64,000 bases of DNA from assembly GCA_040080835.1 (NCBI GenBank), contig JBEBHP010000002.1:124001-188000 (forward strand). Direction: 5' to 3'. Shown one piece after another: positions 28,729 through 38,894 of this stretch. Numbering within the stretch: position 1 is the stretch's first letter; each line of letters begins with the position of its first letter. The position numbers and the translations under genes were made by a program. The notes beneath the pieces were generated by a model, which made no database searches, was not told the DNA's origin, and worked only from the letters and a program-made list of their open reading frames with translations. The DNA is from SZUA-430 sp040080835. Its GTDB lineage: Bacteria > Pseudomonadota > Alphaproteobacteria > Micropepsales > Micropepsaceae.

Positions 28729-30389
28729 CAAAGCCAAAAACCAAAGTAAAAGTCGACGACGAACTCGTATTTGTACCGCTGGGCGGAGCCGGCGAAATCG
28801 GAATGAACCTGAACCTCTATGGGTTCGGTCCCGAGCACAAGCGGCAATGGATCATGATTGACCTCGGCGTGATGTTTGGCGGTGACGACACGCCCGGGAT
28901 CGACGTGATCATGCCGGACCCCGGCTTCATCGAAGAACATCGTCGCAATCTGCTTGGCATCGTGCTGACGCACGCACACGAAGACCACATCGGTGCGGTG
29001 GGTCACTTGTGGGAACGTTTCAAGGTTCCGGTCTACGCGACTCCCTTTACGGCGGCGCTCGTGCGCGGGAAACTTGAAGAGGCCGACATCCTCGAAGATG
29101 TCCCGCTCCATGTTGTCCCCCTCGGAGGTTCCCTGAAGCTCGGACCGTTCGAGCTTGAGTTCATCGACATCACCCATTCCATTCCCGAACCAAACTGCAT
29201 CGTCATTCGAACGCCGCTTGGCACAATACTTCACACGGGCGACTGGAAGATTGACCCAAATCCTGTCGTCGGTCGCAAGACCGACATTGCCGCCCTGAAG
29301 CGAGTTGGTGAAGAGGGCGTGCTGGCCGCGATCTGCGACTCGACCAACGTGTTCGTCCCGGGCCGTTCCGGCTCCGAGGCCGACGTCGGCAAGGAGCTGG
29401 AAAAGGTCATCGCCGGTTGCAGGGGGCGCGTTGCCGTCAGTGCATTCGCATCGAACGTGGCGCGCATGCAGTCGGTCATCAAGGCAGCCGTTGCCTGCAA
29501 GCGTCACGTGTCGCTGGTGGGTCGGTCAATGCACAAGATTGCAAAGGCAGCGATTGAAACCGGGTATCTGAAAGAATTGCCATCATTGATCGACGACGAG
29601 TCGGCAGCCGACCTTCCTCCCCATCGCGTCCTTTACCTTTGCACCGGCAGTCAGGGCGAACCGCGCGCCGCGTTGACCCGGATCGCCGCCGGCGACCACC
29701 CTCACGTCTCGCTCGGACCAGGGGACACCGTGATCTTTTCCTCGCGTGTCATTCCGGGCAACGAGCGCCTGATCCACGAGATGCAGAACACATTTGCGAT
29801 GCGTGGCGTCGAAGTCATTTCGGCCGAAGATCATGAAGTGCATGTCTCGGGCCATCCGGCGCGAGAGGAGCTTGCGGACATGTATTCCTGGCTGCGCCCC
29901 CAGATTGCGGTTCCGGTCCATGGAGAAGAACGCCATCTGATGGAGCATGTCCGGTTGGCCAAAAGCCTGCAGGTGCCTGAGGCCATTCATGCACCAAATG
30001 GTTCGATCGTGCGCCTGGCCCCGGGTCCCGCCACGATCATTGATGAGGCGCCGCATGGACGACTTCATCTTGACGGTTCCATTCTGGTGACCGGCAACGA
30101 CATTGCCGTAAGGGAGCGCCGCAGCGTGGCGTTCGCGGGCTTCGTCGGCGTGTCAGTGGTGCTTGACGGGCGAAACAAGCCCCAGTCCGAGCCTGGAGTC
30201 TTCTGTGTAGGCCTTCCAGCCAACGTGGCTGAGCGTGCAAAGGAGGCGGCCATAGCCGCCCAGGACAAGGTCAGGCGCAGTGACGACGACAACAAGACCG
30301 CCGAGGAAATCCGCAGACTGGTACGCCGCGAAATTCAGGACTTCTGGGGCAAGAAGCCCATCGTGAAAGTGGAAATCATTCGCTTGTAG
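28725..30389 (+). CDS. rnj: Ribonuclease J
   Basis: RNase J is a metallo-beta-lactamase/beta-CASP nuclease with 5' exonuclease activity on RNA. The 554-residue protein has the zinc motif LTHAHEDHIGAVGH near residue 85, the HTGDWKIDPN motif, beta-CASP elements and the C-terminal VHGEERHLMEH. Alphaproteobacteria usually carry RNase J here. In many relatives the next gene is methylmalonyl-CoA epimerase; in this genome that gene is 17.7 kb away. Confidence 0.96.
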   Translation: MTKPKTKVKVDDELVFVPLGGAGEIGMNLNLYGFGPEHKRQWIMIDLGVMFGGDDTPGIDVIMPDPGFIEEHRRNLLGIVLTHAHEDHIGAVGHLWERFKVPVYATPFTAALVRGKLEEADILEDVPLHVVPLGGSLKLGPFELEFIDITHSIPEPNCIVIRTPLGTILHTGDWKIDPNPVVGRKTDIAALKRVGEEGVLAAICDSTNVFVPGRSGSEADVGKELEKVIAGCRGRVAVSAFASNVARMQSVIKAAVACKRHVSLVGRSMHKIAKAAIETGYLKELPSLIDDESAADLPPHRVLYLCTGSQGEPRAALTRIAAGDHPHVSLGPGDTVIFSSRVIPGNERLIHEMQNTFAMRGVEVISAEDHEVHVSGHPAREELADMYSWLRPQIAVPVHGEERHLMEHVRLAKSLQVPEAIHAPNGSIVRLAPGPATIIDEAPHGRLHLDGSILVTGNDIAVRERRSVAFAGFVGVSVVLDGRNKPQSEPGVFCVGLPANVAERAKEAAIAAQDKVRRSDDDNKTAEEIRRLVRREIQDFWGKKPIVKVEIIRL

Positions 30390-30817
30390 GCGTCGGATTG
30401 AACGCAGCGCCAGAGGCGTACAACGCCCAATAAGCGATGATAGACGGCACGATCGACCAGGTCGCAATCACACCAGCGGCACACCGGATCCGTTGAATTC
30501 CGTGCATCGACAGTGCTGGCCTGTGTTTTTGATTGCGCCGGTCGGGTGAACTGGCCAATCTCGCAGCATCGAAATTGATCACTTCTCAGGGCTACCCGCC
30601 AATGACAAAATCGCTTTCGAATGCCGTGATGGGCGCTGGCCTGGGCCAGACCACCTGGGCCGACTCGCGCTTTCATTCGTGGTGCAGGAACGACGAGGGA
30701 CACATCACACAAAACGGGTCGTCACACGTGCGTGACTATGCCGGCGCGACTGAAAAAAGTGCGGAAAGACTTCACCACAAAATGACAAACCGAGAATTGA
30801 ACTGAAAGGACTGAGCC
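30390..30817. other. 428-bp region without a convincing gene after rnj
   Basis: No recognisable gene, terminator or RNA is evident. A plus-strand open frame (30533-30805, 90 codons) has no family resemblance and non-coding character. On the minus strand, 30376-30507 could encode a 43-residue peptide with one membrane helix (WSIVPSIIAYWALYAS), overlapping the rnj 3' end by 14 bp, but its ribosome binding site is poor. This is where the conserved rnj-mce junction appears to have been broken. Confidence 0.45.
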
Positions 30818-31975
30818 ATGTGGCGTTTGCTTCGAATTCTGTTTGCCATTGTCCTGTTTGTGGTTGCCGTGCTTGCCGGCATTTACCTGACCGGCAACAC
30901 GGTGAATGTCATTGCCTTGCTGGCTGGTCCGCCTAAAGTATGGGATCTCTCGAAAAAAGCTCCCGAGCCGAACTACGCTGACGCGGCTTCGTGGGCGGCG
31001 TTTCCGGGCAAGGAAAGCCTGGCCCTGATGACGCCAAAGGGGATTGCCGCAGCGCTGGATCCCAAGGCCGTCGACGTATTCTTCATCCATCCGACCGGCT
31101 ATCTGAATGGCGGGGACTGGAACTCTCCACTCAACGCCGACAGCAGGACCGAAGAGAACACGAAATGGATGATGGCAAACCAGGCCAGCGCCTTTAATGG
31201 TTGCTGCAATGTATTTGCGCCGCGCTACCGCGAGGCGTCGATATTCCGATACCTGAACGCGCCGGAAGACATTGGCCAGAAGGCGATGGACTTTGCCTAC
31301 GCCGACGTCGTGCGCGCGTTTGAGTATTACATGGCCCATGAAAACAAGGGCAAGCCCTTCATCATCGCAAGCCATAGCCAGGGTTCGACCCACGCCTTTC
31401 GGCTGTTGAAGGAAAAGATCGACGGCACCAACCTGCAGGCCAGCATGATCGCGGCCTATGTCATCGGAACGCGCGTCACCAACGTCGAGGCCGCAAGCCT
31501 CAAGTCGATCAAAGTGTGCAACAGCGCAGCAGAGACAGGCTGTTTGGTCCACTGGGCGACGTTCGGTGACGGCGGAACGCCGCCATCCGAAATGACTGGT
31601 TTGGTATGCGTCAACCCGTTGTCCTGGTCGCGAGATGGTGGGAAAGCAGAGGCCGAGCTGCACCAGGGCGGCGTGCCAGCCAGCGGCAGGTTCTCAGCCA
31701 GGATCTGGGGTGACGACGCACCGCAAGGTGTGCAGTTTGAACCCCTTGAAGCCCCGCTGCCCAAAGCAACGTGGGCTGAATGCCGCGACGGGATTCTCTA
31801 CGTTTCTGACCAGTCATCCACCATTTTCAAAGGTCTCATCATTCCCGGCAAGAACTATCACGGGCTCGACTACCCGTTGTTCCATATGGACATAAGAAGC
31901 AATGCGGATGCGCGCGTGAAGGCTTACCTGTCAAAAGCTCTCACGGACGGTTTCGTACCCAAGCCTCAGGAATAA
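30818..31975 (+). CDS. DUF3089 family alpha/beta-hydrolase-like membrane-anchored protein
   Basis: The 385-residue protein has an N-terminal membrane helix (residues 5-26, signal anchor) and a DUF3089 domain. Features: DVFFIHPTGYLNGGDWN, APRYREAS, and the nucleophile elbow IIASHSQGS, consistent with a serine hydrolase on the periplasmic side. Several Cys pairs (GCCNVF; VCNSAAETGCLV) may form disulfides. Substrate unknown. GAAAGGA precedes the ATG. It converges with the minus-strand crotonase gene, their ends overlapping by 10 bp. Confidence 0.85.
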   Translation: MWRLLRILFAIVLFVVAVLAGIYLTGNTVNVIALLAGPPKVWDLSKKAPEPNYADAASWAAFPGKESLALMTPKGIAAALDPKAVDVFFIHPTGYLNGGDWNSPLNADSRTEENTKWMMANQASAFNGCCNVFAPRYREASIFRYLNAPEDIGQKAMDFAYADVVRAFEYYMAHENKGKPFIIASHSQGSTHAFRLLKEKIDGTNLQASMIAAYVIGTRVTNVEAASLKSIKVCNSAAETGCLVHWATFGDGGTPPSEMTGLVCVNPLSWSRDGGKAEAELHQGGVPASGRFSARIWGDDAPQGVQFEPLEAPLPKATWAECRDGILYVSDQSSTIFKGLIIPGKNYHGLDYPLFHMDIRSNADARVKAYLSKALTDGFVPKPQE

Positions 31976-32766
31976 TTGGGCGGCCGCTTCTGCATCTGGG
32001 ACATGACGGCTTCGATCTGGTTGGGCTTGCCGATGATCGAGTCCTGTTCGACGGACTCGGCCAACAGGGCCTGCGCGTCCGTTGCAGCCGGCAGGGCGTT
32101 CAAAAGGCGTTTGCCTGACCGGATGGCATCGGGGCTCTTGAGTGTGATTTCTCTGGCCATTGCCATCGCATCCGCATGAGGATTGGCGGACAGTCGTGTT
32201 GCGAGACCCATTTGCAGCGCCTCATCGCCAGTGAAGATACGCCCTGTAAATGTCAGCTCCCGCAGCAAGTCTTCCCGAACGAGGTTCCGCAGAAGCACTG
32301 TCCCCGCCATGTCGGGCACCAGGCCCCATTTGATTTCCATAACTGACATTTTCGTATCCGGGGCCACGATGCGGATATCGGCGCCAAGTGTCAGCTGGAA
32401 CCCGCCGCCAAAGGCAACGCCGTGCACGGCAGCGATCACGGGCACGGGAACTTCACGCCAGACCCAGACGGCATATTGCGGGTTGTTTGCGATCCCGTGT
32501 GTCCGTGGCAGCAAGCGCCCGACTGGCCGCGTTTCCTTGCCGGCCGCGGCCGTGCGCGCGAAATTGCCAGTGTCCAGACCTGCGCAAAAGGCCTTGCCTT
32601 CACCGGAAAGAACAACAACGCGAAGTCCCTTTTCTTCCTTCAGTCGGAGTCCCGCCTCGATGATGCCGCTGAACATGGCATCATCCAGTGCGTTCATCTT
32701 GTCGGGTCTCGCAAAGCGCACATCGGCAATGCCGTCCCGGATCTCGACAGTTACCCGATCATTCAT
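31966..32766 (-). CDS. Enoyl-CoA hydratase/isomerase (crotonase) family protein
   Basis: A 266-residue crotonase-fold protein acting on acyl-CoA thioesters. The oxyanion-hole segments are visible as SGEGKAFCAGLD and HGVAFGGGFQLTLGADIRI. The position usually holding a catalytic Glu reads IKWGLVPDMAGT, with Asp, so the reaction may not be a standard hydration. The start is the ATG at 32766 with GAAGGG upstream; an earlier in-frame ATG 20 codons upstream lacks support. Function within the class is not assignable. Confidence 0.88.
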   Translation of the reverse strand: MNDRVTVEIRDGIADVRFARPDKMNALDDAMFSGIIEAGLRLKEEKGLRVVVLSGEGKAFCAGLDTGNFARTAAAGKETRPVGRLLPRTHGIANNPQYAVWVWREVPVPVIAAVHGVAFGGGFQLTLGADIRIVAPDTKMSVMEIKWGLVPDMAGTVLLRNLVREDLLRELTFTGRIFTGDEALQMGLATRLSANPHADAMAMAREITLKSPDAIRSGKRLLNALPAATDAQALLAESVEQDSIIGKPNQIEAVMSQMQKRPPNYS

Positions 32767-32903
32767 GGCGGAGCCCTTCGGTTGATGTCTTTCCCGTAAC
32801 ATCCGGTTTTTTTGGGAACAGGGCAAGTCTTCGCAGATGAATAGCGGCGAATTTGGGTCGAATCCGGGAAGATGCTAGTGCTCCAGTCCCGGAGAGGTTC
32901 CAC

Positions 32904-33311
32904 ATGACAATAAAGATATTTCTTCTGGCGGTCGCTTCCGCTGTACTCATCATGATCGTGAATGTTGCCATCAGCTTCGGCGTCGTTGCGGGCTACGCAT
33001 ACACTGTAGACCCGGGTCACGATGCGGCGTATTACGAACGAGCGGCACAGTGGATCGCTCCATGGTCCAGCATCGCATTCGGGTGGTTGCTGTTCCTGTT
33101 AGTGACCTTTATGGCGACCAGGCGGTCCTGGGTCTCAAACGCGCTTGGCTTTGCCTTCGGCGTCTTCGCGGTCTATGCCGCGATGGACTTGGGCATTCTG
33201 GCGGCTGTAGGAGACCTCGCCGCTATTGGCCCGGTGGTATCTGTTTCGCTCACCAGTAAAATGGCAGGAGCAATTGCGGGGGTATACTTGGCCGAACGAT
33301 TTCAAACCTGA
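32904..33311 (+). CDS. Small membrane protein, four predicted helices, unknown function
   Basis: The 135-residue protein is strongly hydrophobic with helices near residues 4-30, 50-68, 76-95 and 100-125, and a polar loop TVDPGHDAAYYERAA after the first. I do not recognise the family. The ATG at 32904 has GGAGAGG seven bases upstream, which rules out the longer frame. The GST gene starts 11 bp after its stop, suggesting co-transcription. Confidence 0.7.
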   Translation: MTIKIFLLAVASAVLIMIVNVAISFGVVAGYAYTVDPGHDAAYYERAAQWIAPWSSIAFGWLLFLLVTFMATRRSWVSNALGFAFGVFAVYAAMDLGILAAVGDLAAIGPVVSVSLTSKMAGAIAGVYLAERFQT

Positions 33312-33322
33312 AGGGCAAGCCC

Positions 33323-33952
33323 ATGATCAAAGTTCATCACCTCAACAATTCCCGCTCGCACCGCGTGATCTGGCTGCTTGAGGAATTGGCAATCCCCTAC
33401 GAGATCATCCACTACAAGCGCGACGCCAGCACGCGCCTTGCGCCGCCCGAGCTCAAGAAGATTCACCCACTGGGAAAGTCCCCCGTGATTACGGATGGTA
33501 CAACGGTGGTTGCCGAGTCCGGTGCCATCATCGAATACCTGTGCAAAGTCCACGGCAAGGGCAAGCTCTGGCCGGCCGACGGCAGTTCAAACTGGGTTGA
33601 ACATTCACACTGGATGCATTTCGCAGAAGGTTCAGCGATGCTGCCGTTCCTGCTGGCGCTTTATGTTGGAATGCTGGGTTCGCACGGCGCGCCATTGCAG
33701 CCCCGCATCGAAAGCGAAATTGAAAATCACCTGCGCTACATGGAAGGTGCCCTGGCGACCAGGCCTTACTTCGCCGGAAACGAATTGACCGCGGCCGACA
33801 TCCAGATGTCATACGTCGTCGAAGTAGCAGCGGTGTCCGATCGACTGGCCAACTATCCCCGCCTGAAAGACCTGATCGAGCGCTACCGAAGCAGGCCCGC
33901 CTACAAGATAGCCGTCGAGAAAGGCGGCCCCTTGGTATTGATGCGACGCTGA
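33323..33952 (+). CDS. Glutathione S-transferase family protein
   Basis: A 209-residue cytoplasmic GST. The thioredoxin-like N-domain opens HHLNNSRSHRVIWLLEELAIPYE and holds the glutathione-binding motif GKSPVITDG...VAESGAIIEYL near residues 50-72. The helical C-domain includes PYFAGNELTAADIQMSYV. Class is uncertain; Ser in the NNSRSHR stretch is the candidate catalytic residue. It lies between a small membrane protein gene and dps, close enough for a shared transcript. Confidence 0.92.
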   Translation: MIKVHHLNNSRSHRVIWLLEELAIPYEIIHYKRDASTRLAPPELKKIHPLGKSPVITDGTTVVAESGAIIEYLCKVHGKGKLWPADGSSNWVEHSHWMHFAEGSAMLPFLLALYVGMLGSHGAPLQPRIESEIENHLRYMEGALATRPYFAGNELTAADIQMSYVVEVAAVSDRLANYPRLKDLIERYRSRPAYKIAVEKGGPLVLMRR

Positions 33953-33988
33953 CCTATATTAGAGCAGTTCCAAAGAAGGAGATCCCCC

Positions 33989-34453
33989 ATGGACATTGGA
34001 ATTTCCACGTCCGACCGCGCCGGCATCGCCGATGCGCTGTCCCGCGTGCTGGCTGACACCTACACGCTCTATCTCAAGACCCACAACTATCACTGGAACG
34101 TCACTGGTCCGCAATTCAACGACCTGCATGCCATGTTCATGACCCAGTACACGGAGCTCTGGACGGCAGTGGATCTGGTAGCCGAGCGCATCCGTTCGCT
34201 CGGACATTTTGCGCCAGGTACCTACAAGGCCTTCGCGAAGCTCACATCGATCAAGGACGAAGATGAAGTTCCGGCTGCACACGCAATGATCGAGAACCTC
34301 CTGAAGGGACACGAGGCTGTCGCGCGCAGCTGCCGCGATGCGTTCCCGGTGGCAGAAAAGGCTGGCGACCAGTCATCGATGGATGTGCTGACCCAGCGCC
34401 TGCAGGTTCACGAGAAGACCGCGTGGATGCTGCGCAGTCTTCTCGGGAAATAG
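33989..34453 (+). CDS. dps: Dps-family ferritin-like protein
   Basis: Dps forms a 12-subunit shell that oxidises and stores iron with H2O2 and protects DNA. The 154-residue protein has the inter-subunit ferroxidase residues in KTHNYHWNVTGPQFNDLH and in the TELWTAVDLVAERIRSLG helix (Asp, Glu). AAGGAGA lies seven bases before the ATG at 33989. It follows the GST by 36 bp and converges on the minus-strand crystallin-like gene. Confidence 0.95.
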   Translation: MDIGISTSDRAGIADALSRVLADTYTLYLKTHNYHWNVTGPQFNDLHAMFMTQYTELWTAVDLVAERIRSLGHFAPGTYKAFAKLTSIKDEDEVPAAHAMIENLLKGHEAVARSCRDAFPVAEKAGDQSSMDVLTQRLQVHEKTAWMLRSLLGK

Positions 34454-34456
34454 GCC

Positions 34457-35389
34457 CTAGCGTACTTGGCGCTCGCGCGCCCTGTACGCGTTCACGCTGC
34501 GCTTAAGCGCGGTGCTCGCCGCGCTCTGAAGGCCGGGTTGATCCGACAGGCGCCGGGCCGAGTTCACGATGATCAACTGGTGATCACTGGGCGACATTGC
34601 GCTGCTCACGGTGTTGCACGTGCCCGAATAGTTGGCACTTTCACACACTTGCCAGCTTCCAATGCCGTCAACCGCGAGGCTGCCGGCCGAGGCAACCCAC
34701 CCGGCCGCTGCAAGGTTCGGAGTGTCCTGCGCCAGCACCCGTGCAACGCCGCTGTAGGATTGCTTCGAATACATCGTCAGGACTGACGCGGGTCCACTGG
34801 TTGCACTTGCAATCAGTGCAGCCCGGCCGGGTTCATAGGATTCAAATATCCGGTCGAACTGGGTTGATGCCGTTTCAAAACTTTCAACTTCAGTTACGCA
34901 CATGAAGGAATGAAGGCTTCCCGGCACAAAGTGCAGCTCCATCTTGCCCCTGGCAGTTTGGCTCTTTCCGTTCTCCTCGGAAGTGCCCGTAAAGACGACA
35001 TTGTGGATTTTTCGCCCGCCCACTTCACGGCTTCCGGTGGAGTTGATCTTGAAGTCCTTGTCCCCCGTCGACTTTAGCGTCTGCCGCCAGAACTCGGGCG
35101 TGAGCTCACCTTCGACGAGGCTGTTGATTTCAGCCTGCGATTTTGACCGCGTCTCGGCGATGTCCAGATACAGGCCAATGCACGCGGCGTCGTAACCCGA
35201 GCCACCGGTCTTCGACGCTGCCATGACAATGGTGATGACGTCGGCATTGTCCGGCTTGACATACTGCCATCCTTCGGGAACGCCGACCGTGAACCGTCCA
35301 GCCGGATCGCGATAGGCCGCGGCGTTCGCATCGAGGCTCATTGCCAGTCCGGCCAGCACAACAATCAGCGAAGTCAAGAATCGCAGCAT
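34457..35389 (-). CDS. Secreted protein with a beta/gamma-crystallin-like C-terminal domain
   Basis: The 310-residue protein begins with a signal peptide (MLRFLTSLIVVLAGLAMSLDANA). The N-terminal half (DPAGRFTVGVPEGWQYV) resembles PsbP/DUF1795-like domains of secreted proteins. From about residue 210 there is a Greek-key pattern: VDGIGSWQVCESANYSG-type motif, TCNTV, and the closing IIVNSARRL, as in microbial beta/gamma-crystallin domains, which often bind calcium. The start is the ATG at 35389 with AAGGAG eight bases upstream. The combination is an inference from pattern, not a database match. Confidence 0.6.
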   Translation of the reverse strand: MLRFLTSLIVVLAGLAMSLDANAAAYRDPAGRFTVGVPEGWQYVKPDNADVITIVMAASKTGGSGYDAACIGLYLDIAETRSKSQAEINSLVEGELTPEFWRQTLKSTGDKDFKINSTGSREVGGRKIHNVVFTGTSEENGKSQTARGKMELHFVPGSLHSFMCVTEVESFETASTQFDRIFESYEPGRAALIASATSGPASVLTMYSKQSYSGVARVLAQDTPNLAAAGWVASAGSLAVDGIGSWQVCESANYSGTCNTVSSAMSPSDHQLIIVNSARRLSDQPGLQSAASTALKRSVNAYRARERQVR

Positions 35390-35535
35390 GGGGAACTCCT
35401 TGCGTGGCAGCCCGCTCAGCAGCAGCTGCGAGGCGCGGAGCATGACCGCGTTCGGATCAGACTTCAATCTCACACAAGTCGGAAGTGCAGGGCGGGCGAC
35501 CCTACACTTTGTGATTTAGGTGCAAATCGCAATTT

Positions 35536-36645
<1,110 letters not shown>

Positions 36646-36670
36646 TCTGAAAGTTCCCTGGATGTTGAAA

Positions 36671-37771
36671 TCAGAGCAGCCACATGACGGCTGCGAAGAC
36701 GAGGGCAGCGATCCAGCCCGTTTCAAAAATCATGAGCCCGACCGGGCGCCAGCCAACCTCGATCAGTTTCTTGAACGAGGTCTTCATCCCCAAGGCCGCA
36801 ATAGCGGTGACAAGGCACCAGCGCGAAACGTCATTCAGGCCCTGCGTAATTTCCTTGGGCAACACACCGGTCGAGTTGACCGCAACCAGAAGTGCAAATC
36901 CAAGAAGAAAAGTGGGGATCAGGTTGGTGCTACGCCTTTCGGGCCCGGCGTTCGACTGTGACAGTACAAACGCGATCGTCAGCACGACTGGCAGCAACAT
37001 GGCTACCCGCAGCATCTTTACATAAGTGGCGATATCTCCGGTCTCCGGCGAGATCATGTAACCTGCGCCAACCACCTGGGCCACATCGTGAATGGTGCCA
37101 CCCAGAAAAATGCCCGCATGCTTGTTGTCAAATCCAACTGCCGCGACGAACATCGGGTAGATGATCATCGCCAGCGTTGACAGTGCCGTGACCGACACAA
37201 CGGCCAGGATCGTGTCCCGCTCGCTCTCCTTCGTCCGCGGCAGCACCGACGCGATCGCAAGCGCCGCAGCTACGCCGCATATGGCGACAGCCCCCCCCGA
37301 CAACACGCCAAAGGTCCAGGACAGCTTCAGCATCCTGGCCAACCCCCATCCAACCAGGATGGTGGTTGTGACCCCGACAATCACCATGAGGACAGGTCCC
37401 AACCCCAGGCTCGCAATCTGGTCAAACGTGATCCGTGCCCCCAGCAGTGCAACGCCCAGCCTAAGCACCGTGCGCGAGGCAAACTCGATGCCCGCCACAC
37501 AGCGCCCTTCCTCGTGGAGGAAGTGAAACGCCATGCCAATCAGCAGTGCGAACAGCATCACCGGCGCGCCGTAGTGATCTGACAGGAAGGTGGACGCGAG
37601 ACCGATGGTCAGCGCCGTAAGCAGGCCCGGATAGACAGCATGGAGCAGGGCTCCCTGCGGAAAGGCACTGAGCGCCCTGGGTGGCGCAGTGGTCTCCGCG
37701 CGGGTGATACCCTCCATGGAGTCCAGAAACTCAAGCTGCTCAAGTTCCGAGCGTTTCGAAGCGTTCGACAT
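36671..37771 (-). CDS. YeiH-family (UPF0324) putative sulfate exporter
   Basis: A 366-residue inner-membrane protein with about ten helices. The family signatures are LLGARITFDQI, GVLSGGAVAICGVAAALAIASVLP and GIFLGGTIHDVAQVVGAGYMIS. Proteins of this kind are annotated as putative sulfate exporters; substrate is not proven. It lies 25 bp upstream of the formaldehyde dehydrogenase gene on the same strand, so the two may be co-transcribed. A 93-bp gap separates it from the divergent DUF486 gene. Confidence 0.9.
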   Translation of the reverse strand: MSNASKRSELEQLEFLDSMEGITRAETTAPPRALSAFPQGALLHAVYPGLLTALTIGLASTFLSDHYGAPVMLFALLIGMAFHFLHEEGRCVAGIEFASRTVLRLGVALLGARITFDQIASLGLGPVLMVIVGVTTTILVGWGLARMLKLSWTFGVLSGGAVAICGVAAALAIASVLPRTKESERDTILAVVSVTALSTLAMIIYPMFVAAVGFDNKHAGIFLGGTIHDVAQVVGAGYMISPETGDIATYVKMLRVAMLLPVVLTIAFVLSQSNAGPERRSTNLIPTFLLGFALLVAVNSTGVLPKEITQGLNDVSRWCLVTAIAALGMKTSFKKLIEVGWRPVGLMIFETGWIAALVFAAVMWLL

Positions 37772-37864
37772 GGGAAGGGAAACTAGAAGTTTCTCCAGTC
37801 ACAATCCAAGGCAAAATATGTCAGCTTCCACTACCCTGACACATCTGGAATGCACAGGATCAAC

Positions 37865-38206
37865 ATGCCAAGTTCAATTCTGCCGATAATCATGCTCTCG
37901 ATATCAAATGTCTTCATGACAGTCGCTTGGTACGGTCACCTGAAGTTCAAGGAACAGCCCCTCTGGGTCGTGATCCTGGCGAGTTGGGGCATCGCTTTCG
38001 TCGAATACTGCTTTGCGGTACCGGCGAACCGGTACGGCCACAGCGTCTATTCTGCCCCCGAGCTGAAGACCATGCAGGAAGTCATCACGCTTTTGGTCTT
38101 TGTCGCGTTTTCTGTCCTCTATCTGGGTGAGGCGGTGAAATGGAACCACCTTGCAGGCTTCGCCTGCATTGTCGCCGGAGCATTTTTTGTGTTCCACAAA
38201 TGGTGA
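37865..38206 (+). CDS. DUF486 family small membrane protein (DMT-superfamily-like)
   Basis: A 113-residue protein with four membrane helices, matching DUF486: SNVFMTVAWYGHLKF, FVEYCFAVPANRYGH, LKTMQEVITLLVFVAFSVLYLGE and WNHLAGFACIVAGAFFVF. The family is related to drug/metabolite transporters but its substrate is unknown. ATG codons at 37850 and 37865 are both possible; the second fits the domain. Divergent from the YeiH-type gene. Confidence 0.85.
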   Translation: MPSSILPIIMLSISNVFMTVAWYGHLKFKEQPLWVVILASWGIAFVEYCFAVPANRYGHSVYSAPELKTMQEVITLLVFVAFSVLYLGEAVKWNHLAGFACIVAGAFFVFHKW

Positions 38207-38241
38207 CAATTGTCCCGAGGCCGTCTCACTGAGGGTCCCCA

Positions 38242-38269
38242 TTGACATTCGTTAGTAAGTGAGTAAACA
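38242..38269 (+). promoter_or_regulatory. Promoter of the tetR-type gene, apparently leaderless
   Basis: TTGACA (38242-38247), a 16-base spacer and TAAACA (38264-38269). A start about seven bases downstream would coincide with the ATG at 38277, giving a leaderless mRNA; there is no ribosome binding site ahead of that ATG. Confidence 0.5.
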
Positions 38270-38277
38270 CTAACTAA
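38252..38277. promoter_or_regulatory. 26-bp imperfect palindrome, probable TetR operator
   Basis: The outer arms TTAGT/ACTAA and inner arms AGTG/CACT are symmetric about the centre of 38252-38277. The site covers the -10 region and reaches the first base of the regulator's start codon, so binding would block its own transcription. Confidence 0.62.
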
Positions 38278-38894
38278 TGGGAAGACCGAAATCGATATCA
38301 GACGAAGACTTGCTCGCCGTCGCGCGGGTCGAGTTTCTCCGCCAGGGCGCGTTCGGCTCCACGAAGGAAATTGCGCGCAAGGCCGGCATTTCAGAGGCAG
38401 CACTCTTCAAGCGATACCCGACGAAGGCCCAGCTCTTTCTTGCAGCTCTGGTGCCACCTACGCCGGGAATCGAGCCCGTGCTTGAACGTGCCCTTGCCGC
38501 CAGGACCGCAAAAACCGGCGTGCAACTGGTTGCAGAGGCCGTGCTCGACTATTTCCGGGTCGCCATTCCAATGATCCTGCCATTGATCACACAGCGCGAG
38601 TTTGGCGACACGCATCTGCCGCGAAATTTCCAGACCAATCCTGCGACAAGCCTGCTGGCAGCCGTGTCACGGTACTATCGGGAGGAAATTTCACGCGGCA
38701 GACTGGGCACGCCATCACCGGATGCAGCAGCGGCGGCCCTGGTGTCAGCAATGCACAGCGTGGTGCTCTTTGAAATCATGGGCTTTCACGGCGGAACGAT
38801 GCCGAGGACCGCAATACGCGCCATGGTCGATTCCCTGTGGGATGGCCTCGAACCAAAAGAAAATCGCAAGCGATCGAGAAAAACAGATGGATGA
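38277..38894 (+). CDS. TetR/AcrR family transcriptional regulator
   Basis: A 205-residue regulator. The N-terminal helix-turn-helix reads DEDLLAVARVEFLRQGAFGSTKEIARKAGIS in pieces typical of TetR (residues 8-40, then EAALFKRYPTKAQLF). The ligand-binding C-domain is diverse, as usual. The ATG at 38277 overlaps a palindromic operator, implying autoregulation. The downstream sterol desaturase-type gene starts 8 bp inside its end, so the regulator probably controls that gene as well. Confidence 0.93.
   Translation: MGRPKSISDEDLLAVARVEFLRQGAFGSTKEIARKAGISEAALFKRYPTKAQLFLAALVPPTPGIEPVLERALAARTAKTGVQLVAEAVLDYFRVAIPMILPLITQREFGDTHLPRNFQTNPATSLLAAVSRYYREEISRGRLGTPSPDAAAAALVSAMHSVVLFEIMGFHGGTMPRTAIRAMVDSLWDGLEPKENRKRSRKTDG

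Noticed and set aside
30533..30805. 90-codon plus-strand frame after rnj
   Set aside because: No ribosome binding site, no domain, composition not coding-like.
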